From NCBI RefSeq assembly GCF_020921035.1, contig NC_063154.1:3720001-3784000 (forward strand): a stretch of 64,000 bases of DNA. Direction: 5' to 3'. Positions 45,901 to 56,589 of the stretch are shown here, piece after piece. Made by a program: the position numbers and the translations under genes. The stretch is from Rhodamnia argentea. Lineage: Eukaryota > Streptophyta > Magnoliopsida > Myrtales > Myrtaceae. Each line of letters begins with the position of its first letter. Position 1 is the first letter of the stretch. The notes under the pieces were generated by a model that was given only the letters and a program-made list of their open reading frames with translations, was not told where the DNA came from and did no database searches.

Positions 45901-48288
45901 TAGAAATTTGCATCAAGTAAGGGGAAAATAGTTTAGATCCTTGATGAAATTCAATTCCAAAATATCTGTGTATAACACAGTTTAGTAATCTCAGCATATG
46001 TAAACAGTTTTTACCTTTACTGTATCGACTGGGTGCATCAAAGAGGTGGACAGTGCACAGGATAGTCCTCCTGCCAATGCAGATTTAAGAACGCTTCCAG
46101 CTGGTATTTCCATGGGGGGTGCAACAGGAACAACAGTAGCAGCTTCAAACCAGACATTTCTGCACAACCATTGACAGTGACCATATCAAGCACTATCCCA
46201 AAAAATTTGCGTAAAATTAACTGCAACAGCAGCAGAAGTTTCTGCTCTACATTGAATTCACATTCTTCATAACCACTTTATTACTTCCATAATTCCCATC
46301 CCCAAACCAGCAACAATAGATTGAGTTGCCCTTCATATTATTTCTCAAGTAGAGCAAGACATCATATCAAAGAGGAAATAACATGGATGAATAAATCAAT
46401 GAAAACTCAAAGCCAGTAGATTCAAACTGACACAGATCCTCTATCAGCTAAAATCTCAAAGAACTAGAAATTTTACTGCCGGCTTTGGCCATCTTAAAAT
46501 GTGAAATGTGAGTGTATTGCAAAATGATCGCTTGACTGGACAGAATCTCACCTGGGATCATCTTGCAGTCGATCGGATGGAAGTAAAAGCATGAAGTTCC
46601 TAAAATGTCCATATGCTATGGATCCTTGTTTGTCAGCATCAAGAAATCGCATCATAGCATCAGCATTGTCTGCATTTGCTGGAAGTCCTGCATGTTTTAG
46701 TGATTCCAAAATTTCACTCTTCTGGAGTGTCCCAGACTTGCTCAAACAGAGAGAAGTATAAGCTCGAAGGATTGTCGGCTCCCTCTGTTCCATTAATGAT
46801 AAAAACTGCTTCCAACCAAATGACTTCGAGAACAAGTGGCTCCTCGTACGGTGCATGAATTCACGAGCATATCTCTGGGGCAATTTCCGCTTTCTCATAG
46901 CAATCTCTAGGTCATCCAATGTCACCTGGCCATCACCATCTCTATCCAGCTCCTCAAAGAACCTTCTCCCTGAAAGTGCACGTATAAGAAGGAGGAAAAT
47001 ATCTTTCAGATAACAAAACAAACCAGGAAAAAGGGAAGCATTGATTCCAAGCAGGAATCAAGCAGAAGGATCTACACCAGATTCTCATAGTAAATATGCT
47101 CAAGCGTATTAGCATACCTTCCGATTCCGTATATTTAAAGAAGTCCTGGACAGAGAATAGCTTCTTTTTGTCTGGATACTCTTTAGAAGGTCGACCAATT
47201 TGGGGTACAAGTTCAATAAGCTCTGTCAGAGAAACAGTAGATAAAGTAGATTTCAAACGCTCCACATTTGATAATGGAATGCTCAGTATGCCACCAGCCA
47301 ACTTCTGCGCTGAAGTAGCGCTGTTTGATTCCTCTCTACCCCCATTTGCAACTGCATCGCCAGTTTCTTCTTTGACCGAAGAAGTAACCCCGACAATACT
47401 TGGAGGAACACCTCCCACTCTCGCGAACCTCAAGTTTCCAAAAAAATCATTTACATCTGCTTTTCGACCTTCCCAAATACTAGCGACAGCCCTCAGGTGA
47501 CTAAATTGTACCGGAGGATCTACTGCAGAGGTCGCTTTTGGACCATCATCCTCAAACTCTTGCTGAACCACTTGATCGACTATATGAAGATTCTGTGCCA
47601 ACTGATCAAGAATAAATCCCAAAAAGCACTCAAACGATTCAAGTGGCACGTGCTTGTCTTCCTTATCGACCCCAACATCTTTCTCGGTTGCTTTAACGTG
47701 CCGCCGCTTCAACTCCCTCCCTCTCAACTCCGACAATGAGACCTTACACTTTACATCACGACCCCCCTTCTCTTCATCCATCTGTTTCTGCAACCGTTTC
47801 TTGCTCCCTTTGAACGGACTAGGAAATGCCTGAACGAAGCTATTCGCCAACAAAGAGAAATGCACCGCAAACTGCAAGCAATTTGCACACGACTCATTAC
47901 CATCTCTCTCTTTATCCACATCCCTCTCCTTGCCCATCTTCTTGCCATCTAACCCATCCCGGTTCCCCAGATTTTGGGCAAACACTCCGACTATGTTCTT
48001 TATGGGGCCTTTGATGGAGAAGCCCTTCTTCTTCTCATCACTAACCACACCCTGAGCACCCTTCTTTTTCAGCACACCGATCTGAAACGGACCGTTCCTC
48101 TCACAACCATCGAATTGAGCAATGAATTCAATACTGTTAGTACCTTTCCTCTTCGAATTGGAACTGGGCCAGCAGGACTCAATGTCCTTGGCAGCCCTCC
48201 TGAAGCCAGATTCCAAAGGCGACAGAGCACCTTTAAATGCTTGAATCGTATTGAAAAACGATTCAATCGGATCATTCGCCGACACCAT
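42959..48288 (-). CDS. SAMTL: EF-hand plus mitochondrial-carrier protein, SAMTL (SAM transporter-like)
   Basis: Seven exons on the minus strand (47118-48288, 46552-46969, 46015-46159, 45352-45467, 45181-45259, 44570-44803, 42959-43312) join in frame to 838 residues, close to Arabidopsis At2g35800 as I remember it. The long N-terminal region (about residues 1-390) begins MVSANDPIESFFNTIQAFKG. A canonical EF-hand loop DRDGDGQVTLDD sits near residue 400, and a degenerate one (DADKQGSIAYGH) about 110 residues on. The C-terminal third is a mitochondrial-carrier domain with three PX[DE]XX[KR] signatures: PVDTVK, PCEVLK and PFDVIK. Carrier-family members exchange metabolites across organelle inner membranes. 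SAMTL is annotated as S-adenosylmethionine-transporter-like, with calcium control suggested by the EF-hand. The actual substrate and membrane are not shown by the sequence. Confidence 0.92.
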
Positions 48289-48870
48289 TACTCAAAGGCC
48301 AGAAATTACCATAGAAATTCTCGCGCACCAACTCACAAATGAAAAGAACAAGCGTAATCCAGGCGAGAGCCGAAGCCTCGAATCTTAAAGTAGGAAGTTT
48401 CACAAGAATCGAAGCCTCGAATTCACTAGATTGCGACCGCGACCTTCGACAATCGATTAAACGGCGCGTAACTAAACCGTCCCCACGAAAAGAGAAACCC
48501 TAACTGCGGAGAGACTGAAATCGCGCAGTTACGGCGTGCGTTCATCTCAATGGAATCGGGGAGCCACAGTCGAGACTCGGATGAGGATGTGCGGACGTCG
48601 CTAACAATCTCTCTTCTCTGGGAGAAGAAGATGGAGATTGGCGGTTCGAGACTCGAGAGCTCCGGGGAATGTGATCGGCAGTGGATAACGCAGGGTCTGC
48701 GGCCAGTGGCGTTTTGCGAGATAGAGAGGACAGGGGAGGGCAACGCCGAGAAATGCCACTTCGACCAAGACGACGGGTTCCTCCCTGTGGCAGCAGCAGG
48801 AGAGAGACGAAGAAGAGGCCTTCAATTAATAGAGATCGATAAAGAAAATAAAAATAAAAATTGAGAAGAT
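48289..48870 (-). promoter_or_regulatory. 5' leader and promoter of SAMTL
   Basis: This stretch lies upstream of the SAMTL start codon on the minus strand. It includes gaaaccctaac near 48495-48505, a telo-box-like string often found in plant housekeeping promoters. No TATA box was chosen, and short frames on both strands here are ignored. Confidence 0.35.
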
Positions 48871-50893
48871 GCTAAATTTATCGACAATTGCAAAAAAAAA
48901 CAAAAAATGGGAATAAATGCGAAAAATGGAGAACGGAGATATCTTTTTATTAAATGTTTATTGGGTGTGGATAACGATTGAGGAGTGGATAAAAAGCTGA
49001 CGTGGGCATTGTGGGAGTACAACTTTTTTTTTTTTTTTTTGTGGAGGAGGAGGGGTTAGTTGGGACTTAATCAATTGGAATCTTAATGTCTATCCAGATT
49101 TGATTCGGATGTAATTGAGGTTATTGCGTGTATTAAATGCATAAGATTAAATGATCCTATTGACTAGCAATTAAATTATTAGAGGTCCCGATCGCGAAAC
49201 TCAATGCCCGGCCGGCGCCTTTCGAAATGTCTTATGTTTTGTTGATTAGCGCATGATTAAAGATAAACAGAGAAAAATCAGTGGAGATAGCTACCGATTT
49301 GATTTGAAGAATGAATACGTGTTGGAAGAAGCATGCATTGAGACGTTCAATTGAGAAATTGGAAAGGGTTAAATTGTCGATAGGGTAAGATCTTCATTTC
49401 ATGGGTTCATTCGAATTCTACCGGCAGTTGAATTTGATTGTATCGTGGGACGATGATTTAGCGGAAAGAAATCGGATATCCATTCGGGAGAAAAAAAAAA
49501 AAAAAAAGGCAAGAAAAGGAGTGATAAGCCAGTTGCCAAGATATGAAAACAAGAGATTTGGGTCGGATTAGATCGACACATTTCCGATCTAGTCAATTGC
49601 TTTACTTAGCAATGTCGAACAATACAATTGAATAAAACACACGATCCTAGAAACTTAGGGCACACCAAGGGCAAACAATTATGTTCACGAACATGAAAAT
49701 CACCTAACTCCATTCCACCAAGAAAATCACTCATAGAGGTCAAATCCATCGTACGAGAAAATCAATTCCGCACTGCTGCTGATACCATTTGTCGCATTGA
49801 CTTGACCCGAGGATTAGGTTGTCGTACTAATGTCAAACTCTTCCTAAACTGTTAATAATTTGCTTTGTGCTTCCACTAAGTGCTTCGTGGGCCGGCTCCT
49901 CCTCCTCCTCCTCCTCTTCTTCTTTACCCTTTTCAGATCAGCGGGTCAAAGCTTAAATGATTTCGACGAAATTCTAGAAAAAATAACTAAGGGACAGGCT
50001 GACGAAACCGAGGCAACAATGGCCAACGCACAAGACCACACACACATTGTATAGAAGCAAGCGAAAAACGACTAGCTAGTGGCTTAGGACCGAGGGATTG
50101 GAAATGAACACGTGGCGCTCCGAGCGTCAATACGTGTCAAACGCCCGGAAACGTCCAGACGTGGCATTTTATCTCTTGCATGCATCCCCTAGGCCACCCT
50201 CCAATTTTTTTCCCGCTCTCATTTTTGCCTTCATCGTCGCCGAATCATTCTCGCTGATCATGCTTTAAACTTCTTTCGATACTTAAAAGAGTTTCGTTAC
50301 TTAAAACAGAGTTAACAATCACCTCCGAGACGATGACATAAGCTCATCCCATGGCTTAACATGGCCTGATGCAGCGGAACGATGCCGAGGTCGGAGCCCG
50401 AGCTCCGCAAACGAGCCCAGGAAGAAAAGGACAATTCACTTTTCGAAAAGGGCCCAACTTCATCTTGGCCGATGTATATGTAATGTCTCGTTTCATCTGC
50501 ATTATTGTCCCGGACACCTCCGGGCCACTTGCGGTTGACAAATCACGAATTCAGATAATGCTATGCTACCCAAAAAACAAGAATCACGGGTTCACCAAAT
50601 GCGCAAGTCCTCACCTCAGAATAATTTACTGAAAGACAAAAGTCCTGAGTCACGACGACCTCATGAGCCTCGGCAAGTAGTCAGAGGCTGATGTTCTGTG
50701 GTGATGCCGTTTTCTCCAGAGATTTCGTCCGACCCAGCTACCCGTTCGATGCATGCAGTGCTTCGACTTGTTAGCTTTTTCAAAAGATGATTTAGAGAGA
50801 TGCAACTAATCAGTCCGAATATTAACCAAGGAAGCGATCATTTGCACAAAGCAAACCTCCCCTTAGACCAGGAGCAAAACAAAATACGCGGCG
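48871..50893. other. Gene-free spacer between SAMTL and TIM14
   Basis: AT-rich DNA with poly-T at about 49023-49041 and poly-A at about 49492-49507. Around 49550-49860 the minus strand reads like the end of an LTR and primer site (tgcgacaaatggtatcagca, inverse of 49777-49796), suggesting a small, decayed LTR fossil. The right end should hold the TIM14 3' UTR. No gene was recognised. Confidence 0.4.
49550..49860 (-). mobile_element. Possible LTR-element fragment
   Basis: The reverse strand contains gcgacaaatggtatcagcag, close to the aatggtatcagag phrase that follows the 5' LTR in many plant elements with a Met-tRNA primer site. No paired repeat or coding part was found, so this is at most a broken fragment of unknown family. 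Confidence 0.2.
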
Positions 50894-52558
50894 TCAAAAT
50901 GCAGATCCACTGCCCTTCGTCTTCCCCAGCATGACATCCTTGGCTTCATTGATCTTAGAAGCGAGATAGTGACTGCCACCAGCATCCGGGTGATTCGCAA
51001 CCATTACTTTTCTGTGCGCTTCCTTGACTTTATCTGGAGTTGCGCTCTCCCTGTCAAACCATATTATTAGGAACGAACTGTTTATTCCCAACTCATCTTA
51101 AGTCAATTGTTAAGCATCATATGCAGTTAAATAGTACCGTGAGACTGAGACAATAAACAAATGAAAAACAAAACTATGGTCGCCTGTCAAGCAAAATCAG
51201 TCGAAGGCGCTTAATGTGCATGTAACAGTGACGTCCATCCAATGGTCTTTCGCATGAAGCTTGGTGTCATTTACTTCCATTACCTCCATCGTATAGAAAG
51301 CTGCCTTTTTTTCCAATCTAACGGATCGAGAAGAGCAAGAAACTGATTCTCTACCTTATACCGAGAATAAGGGCAGCTTCCCTTCTAGTCATCTTGGGTT
51401 GGAAACCGCCTTCGTAAAATCTACGCGGTCTAGGCGGCCTCGCCTTGAACGACTGCCAAGCCTGGATACCACACCTACCAGCAAGAGCGGCAGCAGCCAC
51501 TGCTAGGCCAGCCAGTAACGGTGTAGCCTGAATGCGTAGCACAGTAAAAAGAAATGACCAAGTCATTGAGTCAAAACAAAAACAGAAGAACTAAGTGCTC
51601 CAAAGGGAAATCAACTTAATTCAAACCAAGGATACTCTTTTTATCACCGTTATGGAAAGAATATAAAGCATGAGAATCATTCAGCAAACACTAGATAAGA
51701 GCACTGTCTGTCATTGACCTGTTGCAAGGACTAGTCACTGGACAAAATAAGGAGGGGTCAAGCACAGAGTTGCACTCATAAGTAGTGACATTTACCGACT
51801 ATGAATTTAGACGTATCGATGTAAATGCATGACGCGCTTTCATTCTACTTTAAAATGCTAGACATATCGGCAGCCCACTTAACCCAGACAGACTTTTTGG
51901 AAAGAGAACTCGCAAGTTGTGACAACTTCTCATTTCAACCTTTACAAGAATTGATATCAAATGGAGGACAACGAGTAATCCGTTTTCCGAAGCAGGCATA
52001 CAAAATCTTCAACAAAAGAAGGAGAACATCCAGCTTCTGCCTCACCATCACCTGCAATTAGTGAATCTGCTATAGAAGATACGAACCCGCCGAAACTATC
52101 CATTTCAGCTCTAATTTCAGGTGTGAGAAGCTGAATCACCTCAGAACGATCGGTTAATGAGCCAACAGAACCATCCAATGCCGGCAGAAACACATCAAAT
52201 ATGAATTTCACTAGGCCAATGTTCAATTCAACATACTGCACAAATCGAAAGGCAAGATTTTGAGGGACTCCCAATAATCTCACAACAGGAGGGTTCACAA
52301 TCAAGGCTTGTTGAAATTCAGCCCACGCATCGTCCACCAGCACGCGGCTTCGAAACAGCTCTATTTCGGCGAAAATCGAATTCATCTCAGCAAAAATCAA
52401 GACCCTCCCCAAAAATCTTCCTATGATTTCGCACTTCGTATATTGAGCTCGTCTACACTCCATTAGCAGCAAAAGCGAATGAACGATTGAAACAAAGAAA
52501 ATAATTGAAGAGAAAAAAAGAGAACTTCACGTTGATAATTAGCGAAATGTCTTACCAT
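50894..52558 (-). CDS. TIM14/PAM18, J-domain partner of the mitochondrial import motor
   Basis: Three coding exons are read: 52556-52558 (only the ATG), 51355-51527 and 50894-51050, giving 110 residues. The protein begins [20 protein letters not shown] (a single transmembrane segment), continues through [20 protein letters not shown] and the J-like domain with the HPD motif at residues 79-81 (VANHPDAGG), and ends [10 protein letters not shown]. The spliced lengths (3+173+157) keep the frame, and family members such as Arabidopsis TIM14 are about 112 residues. TIM14 sits in the inner membrane, stimulates the ATPase of mitochondrial Hsp70 and pairs with PAM16. The 1028-nt first intron separates the start codon from codon 2 and holds an extra open frame. 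Confidence 0.93.
51957..52472 (-). CDS. Unrecognised 171-codon open frame inside TIM14 intron 1
   Basis: Read on the same strand as TIM14, this frame lies wholly inside its first intron. It could start at 52472 or at the internal methionine at 52385 ([14 protein letters not shown], then [10 protein letters not shown]). The protein is acidic and amphipathic, with no transmembrane helix. Stretches such as [20 protein letters not shown] and [20 protein letters not shown] look protein-like rather than random. I do not recognise the family. Options are a nested gene, an alternative exon system, or a decayed retrocopy of a gene elsewhere. No upstream signals were found, so the call is provisional. 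Confidence 0.4.
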   Translation of the reverse strand: MLLMECRRAQYTKCEIIGRFLGRVLIFAEMNSIFAEIELFRSRVLVDDAWAEFQQALIVNPPVVRLLGVPQNLAFRFVQYVELNIGLVKFIFDVFLPALDGSVGSLTDRSEVIQLLTPEIRAEMDSFGGFVSSIADSLIAGDGEAEAGCSPSFVEDFVCLLRKTDYSLSSI

Positions 52559-52618
52559 TGTGGTGAGGAATTCCGGGGTATCATTCGACAGCTTCTTCGG
52601 TCGTCTTTGTGAGTGCGA

Positions 52619-52657
<39 letters not shown>

Positions 52658-52960
52658 AAGAGAGTCAGTCTCAGTTTGGTACCTAGAGCGAGGAATATCT
52701 GTCTCCGCCAATCACGTCTCAACACGTCACGCAATAGTAAGGTTGCTGGGAGTAGCAGATCCTGTCTTCTCCAACACTGTAGCGAAGCAAGCAACAGTAA
52801 ACCGAGCAGGGCCCGCCGGTTGGGTGGGCTTTTGAAATCCAGTTCCAGCCCGAACATATTGGGATTGGATTCACTGAGCCCAACAAAATGCCAGGATGGA
52901 TTCAAGTTAGTTGGGTCCGGGCCCTTTTAGGCCGAGCCCGCAATCAGAGAACAAGATTGC
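52559..52960 (-). promoter_or_regulatory. TIM14 leader and promoter with GA tract and GGGCC motifs
   Basis: A GA microsatellite occupies about 52622-52652 (CT on the gene strand) in the leader just upstream of the start exon. Farther up, gagcccaac (about 52876), ggtccgggccc (about 52915-52925) and gccgagcccgc (about 52931) give GCCCA/GGGCC-type cores resembling site II elements of nuclear genes for mitochondrial proteins. The match is looser than in the ATP synthase d promoter. Confidence 0.4.
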
Positions 52961-55155
52961 TTTGGAGAAAACTTTTTCATTTTAGAGAACTGATTCATGG
53001 AAGAAAAGAGCACCAATGGTAACTATTCTCTTTACAGGCTCTATTTCTCGCAAGAAAGATATCTTTTTATTTTATATGCCATGGAGGAGTTTCTAAGCAA
53101 AAACACGCGTTTGATAACGATACAAAATTTATGTTTCCGGAATACAATTTTGTTTGATAACGGTATAAAATTTCTACGGTTGCCGACCATTGGGCCTTGG
53201 CCGGCGACCGACGGACGATAGATGGCGAACAGCGAATGGGAGCCGGGACTCAAGACCGGCAGCTAGTGAAAGGTGACTGGTGAACTACTGTCGGCGGCAA
53301 GGGCACGAGAGAGGCGACAAGCAACCATCGGAAGAGATGCGAGAGAGAGGGAGTGAGTAATAAAAAAAAATTTCTATTTCTGTTTTGTTCTAGAAATAAA
53401 ACGTATAATTTCTACTTTTTTTTCCCTATTCCAAACATATTTCTGGGCCAAGAGTTTGTCTCGAGAATAGGACAACAAAATTGCGTTACCAGGCGAATTT
53501 CTATTCCAAATATGTTTATCCGAAACAAAAAAAAAAGAAAAAGAAAAATAGAGAAATTGAATTGTTGTCATGCGTGCCCTGATTTGCATGATAAGCTTCG
53601 TGATAGGTTTAGAAAATGAGAGTTGATAAGCTAGACAGGTAATTAGTGGGTGGTGATAATGGCAGCAATTGGCCTTCCAGCTTTGGTCATTCTCTGTGGT
53701 TGCATTTTTTTATCGTAGCGGTGAATCAAAATCACCTCTTTCATTAAATAGTGAATAGTCTCATTAAATCTAGCTGACCGAAATGATAATTAAATTTTAT
53801 CTTAGTTGAAACGAGCTACCAAAGAGAAGAAACGTGAAAAGTGCTTGGTAAAATTAGTTTGGAATCGTTGCATCTATCAAATTTGAAGATCGAGTAATTC
53901 AATGCTACATACTTGGTGTGGTCCTTTTGTCGATGGTGTTACTCAAACTATTAGATTTACCGTCCATTTATACTAGAAGTTGTGCTTTGTTTGAAACATT
54001 GCTTTATAAAGGAGTATGACATAGATGCTTAGCCCAATTTTTGTGGATTCTATTTAGCTTTAAGCACACACCTTCCATTGAACTAGAAGTACTTCAGCGG
54101 CTCAATTTTTTCTCCGCGTCAAACATTGGGAAAATGAAACTGAAAGAGTAATAGTTGGACAAAATGTATATAAGGAAAATGGAGAGTCCAATGAGGTAAC
54201 GGAAATGATTTAGATCTCACAATTGCCCGGTTCCTCGGAGCTTCTGAACGTGCGATTGCTTCATGGTAGGGGCGAGCGACCAGCCCGTTTTGGGCGGAAA
54301 TCAAGAGCGCTTGTCCGGTTCCTAGGAACCACTAATTTTCAGTTCGAGGGGCGCAACAGTAACGATTACTTTTATGTTTTATTTCCCTTTTGCATTTGTG
54401 GTTAAATCACGGAGTCATTTATCTCTGGTTTTATGAGGAGACAAGGGAGTCGCCACGCGTCACCCAAATTTCACCGCATCGCAGCGATGATAACTCATTT
54501 ATCGCCAAATTCGCCCAGAGTTCATCCTGCGTTGCTGAAGAACAGATTAGGCACATCATCTCCAATTCGTAAGTTGCGTCAAGCAACTCCACGCTCGATG
54601 GCAAATTGCTCGACGGCATTTCAACTCCTCAGCAGTCAGCCAGAAGTTTGTCAGTAATCGTCTCATATCAGTCACGACACGAAACGCTAACCAACGCAAA
54701 TTCCTTCGCTGCCGGCAGTTCGACCAAAACCCGCCTCGGTCTTGGCCATCTATCCAATCACACGAACCAAGGACGGTTACCATGAAAATCACATGTCAGT
54801 CAGAGATATTAAGCACGGCCAACGCAATTCTTTTTGTGACCAAGCACACGCCAAGAGCATTGAGCATAATGCAAAATAATCGGAGTGAGATAGAATGAAC
54901 TCCGAATCATTTGACAAGACAGTGCACTAAGCAAAAGGAAAAACATAAACGCCAACAGAATCCATACGAGTCTAGCAAAAGCAAAATTTTAAGGCAAACT
55001 AAAATGTCCCCCTCAGAGTTACTAAAGACTAAATGACATCAAAACAAATAACCAAACATCTCGGCAAAACCTAAAAACCGAGGGCTTCCAAATGAAGACA
55101 TGTATGAGACACTTAAAATGATAAAAGCCCCCAAATCCTGCAATCAACAGCAGCC
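52961..55155. other. Gene-free spacer between TIM14 and EF-1alpha
   Basis: About 53100-53540 is AT-rich at both ends with a GC-rich middle (near 53180-53340). Its ends carry loosely inverse phrases (cgtttgataacgatacaaaa versus ttgcgttaccaggcgaattt), so it may be another decayed inverted-repeat element. The last few hundred bases before 55155 should be the EF-1alpha 3' UTR. No protein or RNA gene was recognised. Confidence 0.4.
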
Positions 55156-56589
55156 TCACTTCTTCTTAGCAGCGGACTTTGTGACCTTGGCGCCCGTCGG
55201 GTCCTTCTTCTCCACACTCTTAATGACACCAACGGCCACGGTCTGACGCATGTCCCTGACAGCAAAACGCCCAAGAGGAGGGTACTCCGAGAAAGTCTCA
55301 ACAACCATAGGCTTGGTCGGGATCATCTTCACCATCCCAGCATCACCATTCTTCAAGAACTTGGGCTCCTTCTCAAGCTCCTTGCCAGACCGTCTGTCAA
55401 TCTTAGTCACCAACTCGGCGAACTTCACAGCAATGTGGGAGGTGTGACAATCGAGGACGGGGGCATAGCCATTGCCAATCTGCCCAGGGTGGTTCATGAT
55501 GATGACCTGGGAAGTGAAGTTAGCGGCCTCCTTGGCAGGATCATCCTTGGAGTTGGAAGCAACATAACCACGCTTGAGATCCTTCACAGCGACATTCTTG
55601 ACGTTGAACCCAACATTGTCACCTGGAAGGGCCTCCAGGAGAGCCTCATGGTGCATTTCCACAGACTTAACTTCAGTGGTCAATCCAGTGGGCCCAAAAG
55701 TGACAACCATACCAGGCTTCACAACACCAGTCTCAACCCGACCGACAGGGACAGTTCCAATACCACCGATCTTGTACACATCCTGAAGTGGGAGACGGAG
55801 AGGCTTGTCCGAAGGCCTCTTTGGCTCATTGATCTGGTCAAGAGCATCAAGGAGGGTGGGACCCTTGTACCAGTCAAGGTTGGTGGACCTCTCAATCATG
55901 TTGTCACCCTCAAATCCGGAGATGGGGACAAAAGGAATCTTCTCAGGGTTGTAGCCAACCTTCTTCAAGTATGAAGAGACTTCCTTCACGATTTCATCAT
56001 AACGGGCCTTGGAGTACTTGGGTGTGGTGGCATCCATCTACCCAAAGGCAATTTTATCACGTAAGTATATCTACACAAATGCCGAAAAGCAGTGTGATTA
56101 GATACAGAACATATAACTAAAATGTACCTTGTTGCAGCAGCAAATCATCTGCTTCACACCAAGAGTGAAGGCAAGAAGAGCATGCTCACGGGTCTGGCCA
56201 TCCTTGGAGATACCAGCTTCAAAACCTCCAGTGGTGGAGTCAATGATGAGGACAGCACAGTCAGCCTGGGAAGTTCCAGTAATCATGTTCTTGATAAAGT
56301 CACGATGTCCAGGAGCATCAATGACTGTGCAGTAATACTTGGTGGTCTCGAACTTCCACAGGGCAATATCGATAGTGATACCACGCTCACGCTCCGCCTT
56401 GAGCTTGTCAAGGACCCAAGCATACTTGAATGACCTCTTGTTCATCTCAGCTGCCTCCTTCTCGAACCTCTCAATGACACGCTTGTCAATACCCCCAAGC
56501 TTGTAGATCAAGTGACCAGTTGTGGTCGATTTCCCAGAGTCGACATGGCCAATGACCACAATGTTGATGTGAACCTTCTCCTTACCCAT
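55156..56589 (-). CDS. Translation elongation factor EF-1alpha
   Basis: Two coding exons (56128-56589, 154 codons; 55156-56037, 293 codons plus stop) give 447 residues, as in other plants. The intron interrupts NKMD precisely between K and M. GTPase motifs are GHVDSGKST (residues 14-22), DAPGH (about 91-95) and NKMD (about 153-156). Domain 2 and 3 landmarks include [20 protein letters not shown] and [14 protein letters not shown], and the tail is lysine-rich ([10 protein letters not shown]). It carries aminoacyl-tRNA to the ribosome in the cytosol. A start at 56589 is supported by the universal [21 protein letters not shown] ~1146-nt intron sits in the 5' UTR (56600-57745), typical of highly expressed plant EF-1alpha genes. 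That intron contains a tRNA-like sequence. Confidence 0.97.

Noticed and set aside
52463-52930. Frames rich in Arg-Glu or Ser-Leu repeats
   Set aside because: They read through the GA microsatellite in the TIM14 leader.
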